A stretch of DNA of 64,000 nt from Sphingomonas ginsenosidivorax (GTDB taxonomy: Bacteria; Pseudomonadota; Alphaproteobacteria; Sphingomonadales; Sphingomonadaceae). The stretch is from positions 3,538,501 through 3,602,500 of the forward strand of contig NZ_VOQR01000001.1 of the NCBI RefSeq assembly GCF_007995065.1. The letters are read 5' to 3'. A program made the position numbers and the translations under genes. Position 1 is the stretch's first letter; each line of letters starts with the position of its first letter. Of this stretch, positions 8,335 to 16,310 are shown piece by piece. Under the pieces are notes generated by a model. It saw only the letters and a program-made list of their open reading frames with translations, was not told where the DNA came from and made no database searches.

Positions 8335-9893
8335 GCGAACAGCCCGTGGAGATACCAGCGCGGGTTTTCGCGTTCCGAATACAGCCCGTGGCGGAAGATC
8401 CAGAAGCGGCGGCCCTTGCGGTCCTCGACGCGGAAATAGTCGCGGGTCGGGATATCCTCGCGCCGCCACCATTCGCCGGCGATGCGTTCGGGCCCCTCGG
8501 CACGCGCGACGTCGTGGACGGTGCGCCGCCAGCGGAAGCGGTGCGGGGGGCCGTCGGGGACTTCGGCCGCCATCGATTCGATCGGCTGCGGCGGATCGAA
8601 CAGATAGATCGGGCGGAGCGGCGGCTCGCCCTCTTCGGGCGGGACCCACAGCGCAGTCGGCACCGGATCGCTCGCGGGCAGCATCAGTTCGGCCTGTTCG
8701 GGAATATGGCTGTCGCGCGATCCGAACCGGCGCACGCGGGTGCGGCCGAGGCGCGTGCCGAGCTGGTCGAGCAGCTGCACCACTTCCCCCTTCTGTGCCT
8801 CGCCGCCCTCCAGTTTGAGCTGGCTCGCGTCGAGCCGCTCGGCGAGCGCCACGTCGAGGCGGACCAGGTCGTAGCCAAAGCCGGGGTCGAGCGGGTCGGC
8901 GAGGCTGTCGATGCGTTCGCGGAACAGCCGCATTAGCAGCGGCACGTCCCGCGTCGGCGTGCCGGTCTCGACGCGCAGCGACTGGACCAGGCCATCGGCG
9001 CGGAACAGCCGCGCTTCCCAGCGGCGACCACCTTCATGGCGTTCGGCGAGCGTCCCCGCGGCTTCGGTTGCGAGGTCGCCGATCACCTCCAGCGCATAGT
9101 CGGTGCGCGCGATCGGTTCGGCGAAGCGGCGCTCGACGCCGATCTTCGCGACCGTTCGCCGCGGGATGATCGGGCCCTTCACCTCGCCGCTCAGCCGGCG
9201 CACCATCGTCGCCGCCTCGGCGCCGAACCGCGCCGCGATCCCGCTGAGCGGGCGCGCCATGACGTCGCCCACGGTCTTCAACCCGGCGCGCACCAGCGCG
9301 GTGGTGGCGTCGTCGTCGAGACCAAGCGCTGCGACCGGCAGCCGCTTCACCGCGCGGCGTTCGTCGGGGGCGGGGGCGCCGGCGAATCGGGCGAGTGCGC
9401 GCGCCGCGTCGGGCGTGTCGCCGAACGCGTGGCGCACCAGCAGCCCGCGCCGCGCGAGGCGGTCCTCGAGATCGGCCGCCAGCCGCCGTTCGCCCTCGAA
9501 CTCGTGCACGCAGCCCGCGATGTCGAGCACCAGTCCGTCGGGCGGATCGAGCGCGACCGACGGCGTATAGCGCTGGCACCCGTCGGCGAGCCGTTCGAGC
9601 CAGGCATGGTCGGTATGCGAATCGTGCGGATAGACGTCGAGCTCGGGCACGCGCGCACGGGCATCGGCCAATGTCAGCCCGACGCTCAGCCCAGCGCGCA
9701 CGGCCTCGCGGTCGAGCGCCTTCAGCCGGATCCCGCCGGCTACGCTCTCCACGAACGCGATCGGCGCCTCAGCCCGTCCGACGAACAGATGCGGGCGCTC
9801 GGTCCGCAGCCGCTCCACCGGGAGCCAGGGGAAGACCAGCGCCAGATAGCGCCGCGGGACCGAAGGCCCCGTCTTGGAAAGTTCGCGTGTCAC
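8331..9893 (-). CDS. imuB: Y-family polymerase-like mutasome protein ImuB
   Basis: About 520 residues, homologous to Y-family (DinB/UmuC) polymerases but lacking the usual acidic FVDVD-type catalytic start: the N-terminus reads YLALVFPWLPVERL. This is the hallmark of ImuB, a non-catalytic scaffold that links DnaE2, ImuA and the beta clamp. The GTG at 9893 is preferred because GGAG lies 7 bp upstream; an ATG at 9926 in the same frame is the alternative. Either start lies inside the 3' end of imuA, so the two genes overlap by 125-158 bp. Confidence 0.9.
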   Translation of the reverse strand: MTRELSKTGPSVPRRYLALVFPWLPVERLRTERPHLFVGRAEAPIAFVESVAGGIRLKALDREAVRAGLSVGLTLADARARVPELDVYPHDSHTDHAWLERLADGCQRYTPSVALDPPDGLVLDIAGCVHEFEGERRLAADLEDRLARRGLLVRHAFGDTPDAARALARFAGAPAPDERRAVKRLPVAALGLDDDATTALVRAGLKTVGDVMARPLSGIAARFGAEAATMVRRLSGEVKGPIIPRRTVAKIGVERRFAEPIARTDYALEVIGDLATEAAGTLAERHEGGRRWEARLFRADGLVQSLRVETGTPTRDVPLLMRLFRERIDSLADPLDPGFGYDLVRLDVALAERLDASQLKLEGGEAQKGEVVQLLDQLGTRLGRTRVRRFGSRDSHIPEQAELMLPASDPVPTALWVPPEEGEPPLRPIYLFDPPQPIESMAAEVPDGPPHRFRWRRTVHDVARAEGPERIAGEWWRREDIPTRDYFRVEDRKGRRFWIFRHGLYSERENPRWYLHGLFA

Positions 9894-10545
9894 GGTTCCA
9901 CTCCACGCACCAGCCAAGGCCGGCATGGCCTCCGCGCCGGCGCAACAATTCGACTTGGAAGGCAGGGCCTCCCGGTGCGTCCGCCTCGAGCGCGCGCGAC
10001 GGCGCCGCGGTCACCCGCCAGCGCGTCGCGGCGGCGCTCGGCACCGGCTCGGCCGCGACTCGCAGCGACAGGATGGTGACGCCCGACGATTCGGCGGCGA
10101 GCATCAACCGCCTGGTCGCGGTCAGGTCGAGGCCGGGCGCGCGACCCCAGGATTCGATCAGCAGCGTGCCGAGTCCCGGGCAGCGCGCGGCATCCGCGGC
10201 GGCGCGCAGCAATGCGGCCTCGTCCGCCACCAGCACCAGCAGCAGGGTCGATGCGTCGAGCCCGAGCTCGGCCAGTCCGGTCGCATGCAGCCGCCCGCCC
10301 TGTCTCTCGCTCGCCTCGGTCCGCAGCCACAGCAAAGGCATCGCATCGGCGGCGAGTGCACAGGCGATCGCGAATCCCGCGCCGCTCGGGCCGTCATCGG
10401 CCTCGAACGCGAACACCTCGTGCAATTGCGCGGGCGCTAGGCCCTCGCCGAGCCAGGCCTCGACCGGGCGCGAATCGGCTTGGCGCGGTACCGCAGGGGC
10501 GGCAAGGCTGCGCAAATGGGCAAGCAGGGCGGTCGAGTCGGCCAT
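9769..10545 (-). CDS. imuA: Mutasome recombinase-like protein ImuA
   Basis: A 258-residue RecA/SulA-like protein of the ImuA family, first gene of the imuA-imuB-dnaE2 cassette. The fold is recognisable from HEVFAFEADDGPSGAGFAIA and LPLLWLRTE-like strands (here AMPLLWLRTEAS). It lacks a good Walker A, as usual for the family. The ATG at 10545 is chosen from homolog-like beginnings (MADSTALLAHLRSLA). A LexA site begins only 2 bp upstream, so the message may be leaderless; an in-frame ATG at 10620 would put the site inside the gene. The 3' end extends well into imuB. Confidence 0.85.
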   Translation of the reverse strand: MADSTALLAHLRSLAAPAVPRQADSRPVEAWLGEGLAPAQLHEVFAFEADDGPSGAGFAIACALAADAMPLLWLRTEASERQGGRLHATGLAELGLDASTLLLVLVADEAALLRAAADAARCPGLGTLLIESWGRAPGLDLTATRRLMLAAESSGVTILSLRVAAEPVPSAAATRWRVTAAPSRALEADAPGGPAFQVELLRRRGGHAGLGWCVEWNRDTRTFQDGAFGPAALSGAGLPLAPGGAAADRAPASVRRTG

Positions 10546-10547
10546 AT

Positions 10548-10562
10548 GTTCTTGTAATGTTC
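10548..10562 (-). promoter_or_regulatory. LexA (SOS) box upstream of imuA
   Basis: GTTC TTGTAAT GTTC, read on the plus strand, is an exact match to the alphaproteobacterial LexA direct repeat GTTC-N7-GTTC (GAAC-N7-GAAC on the coding strand). It ends 2 bp before the imuA ATG. A possible promoter on the minus strand is TTGGCG, 17 bp, TTACAA, whose -10 lies within the box. LexA binding would then cover both the -10 and the start codon. Confidence 0.85.
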
Positions 10563-10683
10563 TATGGGTCGAGTCGCCAAGCAGGAAATCTCTGAACTTG
10601 GGGGTTGCGGTGTCCTGCATGTCGGGCTAGTGCCGCGCCTCACCCAGCCACTAGCGGATGTCGCTAGCGGGTTAGGCGCCAGA

Positions 10684-10758
10684 GCGGGCGTAGCTCAGGG
10701 GTAGAGCACAACCTTGCCAAGGTTGGGGTCGAGGGTTCGAATCCCTTCGCCCGCTCCA
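10684..10758 (+). tRNA. tRNA-Gly (GCC)
   Basis: A 75-nt cloverleaf with encoded CCA. The acceptor stem GCGGGCG pairs with CGCCCGC, the D arm contains AGCTCAGGGGTAGAGC, and the anticodon loop CTTGCCAAG gives GCC, reading GGC/GGU glycine codons. The T arm has GGTTCGAATCC. Discriminator is U before CCA. It is divergent from imuA and followed by a hairpin at 10778. Confidence 0.97.
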
Positions 10759-10777
10759 GTTTTCTACAGTTTTGGGT

Positions 10778-10811
10778 TACGAAAATGGTCGCGCAAGCGG
10801 CCATTTTCGTA
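10778..10811 (+). terminator. Hairpin downstream of tRNA-Gly
   Basis: TACGAAAATGG (10778-10788) is the perfect complement of CCATTTTCGTA (10801-10811) around a 12-bp GC-rich loop. It starts 19 bp after the tRNA and the right arm carries a TTTT run, so it may end or process the tRNA transcript. There is no U-tract after the stem. Confidence 0.4.
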
Positions 10812-10856
10812 TGTGCGTCCGGTCGGAGGAACGTCGTTTCCGTTCCGATTTCCATA

Positions 10857-10946
10857 CCCGTTCGTGCCGAGCGAAGTCAGGCACTGATCTCCCCCAGAGC
10901 GCGCGTGCAGGACAGCTGCCCCTTCGACTGCGCTCAGGGCGAGCGG
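10857..10946. repeat. Family A palindromic repeat
   Basis: Left arm CCCGTTCGTGCCGAGCGAAG, right arm CGACTGCGCTCAGGGCGAGCGG. The central part differs from other copies. The right arm reaches into the coding end of the DUF2238 gene and supplies its stop codon (TGA within CCCTGAGCGCAG on the minus strand). Confidence 0.7.
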
Positions 10947-11644
10947 AAAAAGGGTTCGCTCCGCTGCGCCAATTGCCGGTCGTGGACCCGCGACAGCAGC
11001 GCCAGTGCCACGATCGCGCCGACCAGGCACATCAGCATGTCCCATTGGGTGTCCCACGGATCGCCCTGCGTGCCGAGGAATTCGTCCGCGCCCTGTCCGA
11101 GCAGCATTGCCGCGCCGAACTCGATCAGTTCGTAGGTCGCGCTGATGGCGAGGCAGCAGGCGATCACCAGGCCGGTCAGCAGCGCACCGCGATGCAGGCC
11201 GCCGCGGCGAATCAACAGTTCGCGAATCACGATCGCGGGCACGAACCCCTGCATCAGATGCCCGAACCGGTCATAGGGGTTGCGCGCCAGCCCGAGCAGA
11301 TGCTGCACGTCGAAGCCGATCGGCACGCGCGCATAGCTGTAGGCGCCGCCCAGCATCAGCACGAGGCCGTGAAACCCGATCAGCAGCATCGCTAGCGTCG
11401 TCAAGGGCAGGCGCCGCGCGGTCGCCCACAGGATCGGCAGCGCGACCAGCACGGGCGCGACCTCCATCCACCAGGTCGCGCGATCGAAGGGGTGCCAGCC
11501 GGACAGGATCAGTCCGCCGACCCAGATCAGTGTCAGCGTGGCCAGGCCCGCGATCGAACGCCCGCTGGTCAGACCCGCTCGCGGTTCAGCAGGTCGTGCG
11601 CGTCGAGCCCGAGCAGGTCGATATGGCTGCGGATGCGCGGCCAC
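10934..11644 (-). CDS. DUF2238 membrane protein (YjdF-like)
   Basis: Up to 236 residues with about six hydrophobic helices. The family stretch GLARNPYDRFGHLMQGFVPAI and the end QGDPWDTQWDMLMCLVGAI match DUF2238/YjdF, inner-membrane proteins of unknown function. The N-terminus is uncertain: the only in-frame ATG (11644) lies 74 bp inside the upstream gntR gene and has no ribosome site, while homology begins around LTSGRSIAGLATL at the gntR stop, where only CTG is available. The last codons and the stop come from a palindromic repeat. Confidence 0.75.
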   Translation of the reverse strand: MAAHPQPYRPARARRARPAEPRAGLTSGRSIAGLATLTLIWVGGLILSGWHPFDRATWWMEVAPVLVALPILWATARRLPLTTLAMLLIGFHGLVLMLGGAYSYARVPIGFDVQHLLGLARNPYDRFGHLMQGFVPAIVIRELLIRRGGLHRGALLTGLVIACCLAISATYELIEFGAAMLLGQGADEFLGTQGDPWDTQWDMLMCLVGAIVALALLSRVHDRQLAQRSEPFFRSP

Positions 11645-11925
11645 TGCACCGTCACGAAGGTTTCGCGCTCGGCGACGCGCAACGCTTCCGCGGCGCCCGG
11701 CAGCACGAACATGCCGACGCCGCGGCGGACCTCAACATAGCCGTCGTCCTGGAAGCTCTGATAGGCCTTGGCGACGGTCAGCGGATTGGCCCCGTGCTCG
11801 GCCGCGAACGCGCGGACCGAAGGAAGCTGGTCGCCCGCGCGATAGTCGCCACGCAGGATCCCTGCCGCTATTGTTCCCCGCAACCGGATATAGACCGGGC
11901 TGTCGTCGCTGCTGAGCGCTGTCAT
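11569..11925 (-). CDS. Short GntR-family regulator (YtrA type)
   Basis: A 118-residue protein: winged helix-turn-helix (residues about 10-75, including RAGDQLPSVRAFAAEHGANPLTVAKAYQ) followed by a tail of only about 40 residues, the layout of the YtrA subfamily, which has no large effector domain. YtrA-type genes usually repress their own operon with a membrane-protein partner, which fits the overlapping DUF2238 gene downstream. The start at 11925 has AGGA close upstream. A TGT-N6-ACA dyad directly before the start is a candidate operator. Confidence 0.85.
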   Translation of the reverse strand: MTALSSDDSPVYIRLRGTIAAGILRGDYRAGDQLPSVRAFAAEHGANPLTVAKAYQSFQDDGYVEVRRGVGMFVLPGAAEALRVAERETFVTVQWPRIRSHIDLLGLDAHDLLNRERV

Positions 11926-11926
11926 G

Positions 11927-11940
11927 CTGTCCTAATACAG
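11927..11940 (-). promoter_or_regulatory. Possible GntR autoregulatory dyad
   Basis: CTGT-CCTAAT-ACAG, an inverted repeat with 4-bp arms, lies 2 bp upstream of the gntR start codon. Binding there would block translation initiation or an overlapping promoter. Only position and symmetry support it. Confidence 0.3.
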
Positions 11941-11947
11941 CAATTGC

Positions 11948-12550
11948 CTAAAAGGTCGAGTCCTGCTTTGGATCAGCTGTCCAGGTCGAGACCAGCCGTG
12001 CCATGTCCGGGCGCGGGCGTTCGTCGAGCGCACGCGACGGTGTGCCAATGAACAGGAAGCCCGCGATCCGTTCGGGCGCCGTGCCGAACGTATCGCGCAC
12101 CGCGTCGCTGTAGCTCGGCCAGCCGGTCAGCCAGCCGCCCGCGAACCCCTGTGCATGGACCGCGTGGAGCAGGTTCATGCACGCGGCGCCGACCGACAGA
12201 TCCTGTTCCCACAGCGGGATGTGGCTGTCGGGACGCGGCGAAGCCATCACCACGACCAGGGTCGGCGCCTGGTGCGCGAACTGGTCGAGCGCGTCGATCT
12301 CAGTCCGGGACGCCTGCGGGCGCTCGGCGCGATAGGCATCGACAATCACCCGGGAGAGCGCGGCGCGCTGGTCCGCCCCGACGATCACGAAGCGCCACGG
12401 GGCGAGTTTGCCGTGATCGGGCGTGCGCGCGGCGATCAGCAGGATCCGCGCCAGCTGGTCGGCATCGGGCCCCGGAGCGACCAGATCGCGCGGCTTGCCC
12501 GAGCGGCGGGTGGCGAGCAGCGCGAGCGGGCTGGAGGTGTCGTTGAGCAT
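11948..12550 (-). CDS. Nitroreductase family protein
   Basis: A 200-residue FMN-dependent nitroreductase-fold protein (YdjA/TdsD-like short members). Visible landmarks are LLATRRSGKPRDL near the N-terminus (FMN phosphate site), AARTPDHGKLAPWRFVIV, and GAACMNLLHAVHAQGFAGGWLTG in the C-terminal half. The substrate cannot be told; the family reduces nitro-aromatics, quinones or flavins with NAD(P)H. The start at 12550 (MLNDTSSPLALL) is preferred over an ATG 18 bp upstream. It is divergent from the peptide transporter gene. Confidence 0.85.
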   Translation of the reverse strand: MLNDTSSPLALLATRRSGKPRDLVAPGPDADQLARILLIAARTPDHGKLAPWRFVIVGADQRAALSRVIVDAYRAERPQASRTEIDALDQFAHQAPTLVVVMASPRPDSHIPLWEQDLSVGAACMNLLHAVHAQGFAGGWLTGWPSYSDAVRDTFGTAPERIAGFLFIGTPSRALDERPRPDMARLVSTWTADPKQDSTF

Positions 12551-12666
12551 GTCGGCGCAGATAGGCACGCCGCTGCGATATTTACAGGGCGGGCTTTGCC
12601 GCTAGGGTCGCGCGATCATGACGACGCCGCATCCGACGGCGCGTCCAGTGTTTAGGGAGCGTAGAA

Positions 12667-14460
12667 ATGGTGGACACCCCGACCGCGGATACCCCGCGCG
12701 AGCCGGATATCACCCATGTGAATCCGGCGGACGGCGGGACCTGGTTCGGCCATCCGCGGCAGCTCGCGCGGCTTTTCACCACAGAGATGTGGGAGCGGTT
12801 CGGCTATTACGGCATGCGTGCGCTGCTCACGCTGTATCTCACCAAGCATTTCGTGTTCGGCGACCGCGAGGCGACCGGTCTGTACGGCGGCTATACCGCC
12901 TTGGTGTATCTGACGCCGCTGGTCGGCGGCTATCTGGCGGACCAGTATCTCGGGTCGAAGCGCGCGGTGAAGTTCGGCGCGATCATCATGGCGCTGGGCT
13001 ATCTGCTGCTGTGCTTCGGCGGCGAGACCGCCAAGCCCTATGCGACGATCGCCAACCAGCGCTACGAGATCCAGGTCGAGGACCAGGCAGACAGCGAGGT
13101 CCGCTACCTCGTCGACGGCGCGAGCCGGTTGAAGATCAAGGGCAATGACGACGGCACCGTCTCGCTGCTCGGCACCGATGGATCGGTCGCGCGGACGGTC
13201 GAAAAGGGCGGGTTCGAGGCCGGTGCGGAGCGCAGCAGCTTCTACGTCACGATCATGCTGCTCGCACTCTGCATGATCTCGGTCGGCAACGGCTTCTTCA
13301 AGCCCAACATCTCGACGATGGTCGGCGAGTTGTATGCGCAAGGGGACAAGCGCCGCGATGCGGGGTTCACGATCTTCTACATGGGCATCAACCTGGGCTC
13401 GCTGTTCTCGCAGCTGCTGTGCCCGTTCCTCGCGGTCGCATTCGGCTGGTGGGCCGGGTTCGGCCTCGCCGCGATCGGCATGCTGTTCTCGTGGACGCTG
13501 ATCCAGTTCGATGGCGGCAAGCTGAACGGCTATGGCGAGCCGCCGGTGCGCAGCGGCCCCGACCGCGCGCTCGGCATCTATGCCGCCGCGCTGATCGGCA
13601 TCCCGCTCTTCTACCTGCTGTTCGTCAACCTGATGAACGCAGAGCCGCCGGTGCCGGGCTCCGGGATCATTGGCTATATTGCGTCGCTGTCGCTGATGGG
13701 CAAATTGCTGTTCGGCACGTTCCTCGTCTCGGTACCGGGCATCCTGATCTGGTCGCTGGTCAACGGCGATCGCCGCGAGTTCCAGATGATGCTGGCGGCG
13801 ATGGTGCTGATCGTGTTCAACGTCGTGTTCTGGACGCTGTTCGAGCAGGCCGGATCGTCGCTGACGCTGTTCGCCGACCGCAACACCGATCTCAGCGTGT
13901 TCGGGCTGTTCAGCATCTCGGCAGGGCAGACGCAGTTCTTCAACGCCTTCTTCATCGTCGCGCTGGCGCCGGTGATGTCGATCATGTGGACCAAGCTCGC
14001 CGCGCACGGCATGGAACCGTCGATCCCCGTCAAGTTCGGCATCGCGCTGATCGGCGTCGGCGTCGGCTTCCTGTTCCTCGTCTGGGGCGCGAGCATGGTG
14101 GGCCCCACGTTCAAGGTCGGGATCTGGTGGCTCGCGGGGCTGTACTTCATCCACTCGTTCGCCGAGCTCTGCATCTCGCCGGTCGGGCTCAGCATGATCA
14201 CCAAGCTGTCGATCGCGCGCGTCGTCGGGCTGATGATGGGCGTATGGTTCCTGTCGATCTCGGTCGCGCAATATGTCGCGGGCGTCGTCGCGCAGGTGGC
14301 GAGCGTCGAGACGGTCGGCGGACAGGTGACCAATCTGAAGGTCAGCCTCGACACCTATGCCGGCGTGTTCTGGACGATCGGGCTGGTTTCGGCCGGGATC
14401 GGCGTGGTGCTGCTGCTGGTGTCGCCGCTGATCAAGCGGTGGATGCACGGGGTGCAGTAA
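12667..14460 (+). CDS. POT/PTR-family proton-coupled peptide transporter
   Basis: A 597-residue major-facilitator transporter of the proton-dependent oligopeptide family. Signature parts: WERFGYYGMRALLTLYLTKHF in helix 1 (the ExxER-like start), GGYLADQYLGSKRAV after helix 2, and FKPNISTMVGELY in helix 5. A hydrophilic insert at residues about 130-185 lies between the first helices and FYVTIMLLALCM. Such inserts of beta-rich residues are seen in Gram-negative POT members. The start at 12667 has AGGGAG upstream. It imports di- and tripeptides across the inner membrane. Confidence 0.92.
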   Translation: MVDTPTADTPREPDITHVNPADGGTWFGHPRQLARLFTTEMWERFGYYGMRALLTLYLTKHFVFGDREATGLYGGYTALVYLTPLVGGYLADQYLGSKRAVKFGAIIMALGYLLLCFGGETAKPYATIANQRYEIQVEDQADSEVRYLVDGASRLKIKGNDDGTVSLLGTDGSVARTVEKGGFEAGAERSSFYVTIMLLALCMISVGNGFFKPNISTMVGELYAQGDKRRDAGFTIFYMGINLGSLFSQLLCPFLAVAFGWWAGFGLAAIGMLFSWTLIQFDGGKLNGYGEPPVRSGPDRALGIYAAALIGIPLFYLLFVNLMNAEPPVPGSGIIGYIASLSLMGKLLFGTFLVSVPGILIWSLVNGDRREFQMMLAAMVLIVFNVVFWTLFEQAGSSLTLFADRNTDLSVFGLFSISAGQTQFFNAFFIVALAPVMSIMWTKLAAHGMEPSIPVKFGIALIGVGVGFLFLVWGASMVGPTFKVGIWWLAGLYFIHSFAELCISPVGLSMITKLSIARVVGLMMGVWFLSISVAQYVAGVVAQVASVETVGGQVTNLKVSLDTYAGVFWTIGLVSAGIGVVLLLVSPLIKRWMHGVQ

Positions 14461-14584
14461 GGACGGACGCGGGGCCTGTGGTGCAAACCGCAGGCCCGCA
14501 CCGATTACCGAGAACCAACGCCTCTATCGTGCGTTCGACATCCGATCCCTTTTCCCCTTTCGGGATCGGTGCCGACTGAGGCCC

Positions 14585-14616
14585 GGTCGCGCCGATGCGT
14601 AGCACGCGGCGCGACC
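14585..14616. terminator. Hairpin between convergent peptide transporter and bamE
   Basis: GGTCGCGCC (14585-14593) pairs with GGCGCGACC (14608-14616) around a 14-bp loop. It lies in the 184-bp gap between two converging genes, so a two-way terminator is plausible. No U-tract is seen. Confidence 0.4.
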
Positions 14617-14644
14617 AAACCCGGACACGGGACATAGCGAACTC

Positions 14645-15145
14645 TTACGGGCGGTTGCGACCGCCGCCGGTGTTGCTGCCGTTGTTGCCGCCGCCCGCGC
14701 CCGCTGCGCCGACGGTGCCGATATTGCCGAACAGATCCGCAAAGAACCCGCGCTCCCGGCCCAACGTCGGCGTCTTCTTGCCGTATGGGCTGATCGAGGC
14801 GACCTGCTCCATGCCGCTGCGGCGGATCGCGGTCACGGTGCCCTTCGCGTCGAAGCTGATCTGCAGCGTGATCTGCGCGTTGGGGCGCGGGTTGCGGAAC
14901 GCATAGTTGCGGCTGTCGCGCGCGACATAATACCAGTCGCCTTGGTCGAACTGGCCGGTGATCGTCGGCTTGCCGAGCGTCGCCAGCACCGACTGGCGGT
15001 TGTCGACGCCGGGCTGGACCGAGTTGACGAGGTCGACGTCGACGACATAGCCCTGGTGCGAGCGCAGCTGTGCGCAGCCGCCGGTGGCGACCGCCGCGAG
15101 CAATGCCACGGCAGCAAGACCCGTACGGGCGGAAAACACGCTCAT
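14645..15145 (-). CDS. bamE: Outer-membrane assembly lipoprotein BamE (SmpA/OmlA)
   Basis: A 166-residue lipoprotein of the BamE family, an accessory subunit of the BAM machine that inserts beta-barrel proteins. The signal peptide ends in a lipobox ATGGC with Cys24. The BamE core contains VNSVQPGVDNRQSVLATLGKP and WYYVARDSRNYAFRNP. The C-terminal 30 residues are a Gly/Asn-rich tail not needed for the fold. The start at 15145 has GGAG 7 bp upstream. It is divergent from the chaperone-yceD pair. Confidence 0.9.
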   Translation of the reverse strand: MSVFSARTGLAAVALLAAVATGGCAQLRSHQGYVVDVDLVNSVQPGVDNRQSVLATLGKPTITGQFDQGDWYYVARDSRNYAFRNPRPNAQITLQISFDAKGTVTAIRRSGMEQVASISPYGKKTPTLGRERGFFADLFGNIGTVGAAGAGGGNNGSNTGGGRNRP

Positions 15146-15263
15146 AATCAACTCCCAGGGCGGGGTACGCGAAACAGGTGTCGCGCGATTGCATCGGCGA
15201 CCGATCGCCTCGATATGCGAGGATGCGCGGGCAGACAAGCCGCGGGCGGAAAGGCGTGTTGCT

Positions 15264-15770
15264 TTGGGGTGGTTGGGCAGATTGCTGGGAGAGAAGCGCG
15301 ACGAGGCGCTACCGCTGTATAATGCGGTGGTGACGCGGGGGCGCGCCGAACACTGGTACCGCGAGGGCGCCGTGCCGGACACGGTCGACGGCCGGTTCGA
15401 CATGATCGCCACGATCCTCGCGCTGGTGATGCTCCGACTCGAATCCGAGCCCGCCGGTGGCGAACCCGCCGCGCGCCTCGCCGAGCGATTCGTCGACGAC
15501 ATGGACGGCCAGCTGCGCGAATTCGGGATCGGCGACATCATCGTCGGCAAGCATATCGGGCGGATGATGGGGATGCTCGGCGGGCGGCTCGGCGCGTATC
15601 GCGACGGGCTCGCGGCGGGCGACATCGACGGCGCGATGATCCGCAACCTGTATCGCGGGGCGGCGCCGTCGCCCGACGCGCTTCGACATGTCCGCGAGTC
15701 GCTGCTGCGGTTCCAGGCGGCGCTGGCGGCGACGCCGATGACCAATTTGCTGGTGGGAGATTTGCCGTGA
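15264..15770 (+). CDS. Ubiquinol-cytochrome c chaperone family protein (CBP3-like)
   Basis: About 168 residues matching the ubiquinol-cytochrome c chaperone (CBP3/UQCC1) family, which helps assemble the cytochrome bc1 complex. Recognised from LYNAVVTRGRAEHWYREGAVPDTVDGRFDMIA and FVDDMDGQLREFGIGDIIVGKHI. The start is uncertain: no ATG is available, and a TTG at 15264 with an AGG 9 bp upstream gives the usual N-terminus (GWLGRLLGEKRDEA). Its stop overlaps the GTG start of yceD by 4 bp (GTGA). Confidence 0.85.
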   Translation: MGWLGRLLGEKRDEALPLYNAVVTRGRAEHWYREGAVPDTVDGRFDMIATILALVMLRLESEPAGGEPAARLAERFVDDMDGQLREFGIGDIIVGKHIGRMMGMLGGRLGAYRDGLAAGDIDGAMIRNLYRGAAPSPDALRHVRESLLRFQAALAATPMTNLLVGDLP

Positions 15771-16288
15771 ATCCGGAATTCAGTCGTCGCGAACGGCTCG
15801 ACACGATCGGCGAGCGCGGCCGGACGGTGACGATCGCTGCGGACGCCGACGAGCGCGCCGCGGTCGCCAGGCGCTTCGGCCTGGTCTCGATCGCGCGACT
15901 CGAAGCGACGTTGGCGGTGCGGCGCGAGGCGGGGAGCGTGTTCGCGCAAGGGCAGGTCAGCGGCGATGTGGTGCAGGCGTGCTCGGTCACGGGCGAGCCG
16001 CTGCCGGTGACGATCGACGAACCCGTCTCCCTGCGCTTCGTCGAGGAATTCGAGACCGAGGCGGACGAGATCGAGCTGTCGGAGGACGTGCTCGACACGA
16101 TGCTGATCGAAGGCGGCGCGATCGACTTGGGCGAAGCGGCGGCGGAAACGCTGGCGCTCGCGCTCGATCCCTTCCCGCGCGGTCCGAATGCGGCAGACGT
16201 ACTGGCCGCGGCCGGCGTGGTCGCGGAAGAGGATTTCCAGCCGGCGAATGCGTTTGCGGGGCTGAAGGCGAAGATGGCGGGGAAGTAA
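15767..16288 (+). CDS. yceD: YceD family protein (DUF177)
   Basis: A 173-residue DUF177/YceD protein, a conserved factor needed for normal 23S rRNA accumulation in some bacteria and plants. The landmark is CSVTGEPLPVTIDEPVSLRF with the first of the paired polar residues, followed by an acidic ETEADEIELSEDVLDT block. It starts with GTG overlapping the previous stop. In many bacteria yceD is followed by rpmF and plsX; here it is followed only by repeats and converging sixA, so that linkage is lost. Confidence 0.88.
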   Translation: MNPEFSRRERLDTIGERGRTVTIAADADERAAVARRFGLVSIARLEATLAVRREAGSVFAQGQVSGDVVQACSVTGEPLPVTIDEPVSLRFVEEFETEADEIELSEDVLDTMLIEGGAIDLGEAAAETLALALDPFPRGPNAADVLAAAGVVAEEDFQPANAFAGLKAKMAGK

Positions 16289-16310
16289 CTTCGCCGGCGG
16301 CAGTATCGTC

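Noticed and set aside
4921..8439. A plus-strand open frame of more than 1100 codons
   Set aside because: It is antisense to dnaE2 over its full length. It has no recognisable domain and a composition expected from the complementary frame of a GC-rich gene.
10684..10946. tRNA-Gly as an integration site for a genomic island
   Set aside because: No integrase gene and no second copy of the tRNA 3' end were found downstream; the neighbouring genes look like ordinary chromosome.
12652..14448. A minus-strand frame of about 600 codons opposite the peptide transporter
   Set aside because: The plus-strand frame has clear POT motifs; the opposite product is an Arg/Asp/His-rich shadow.
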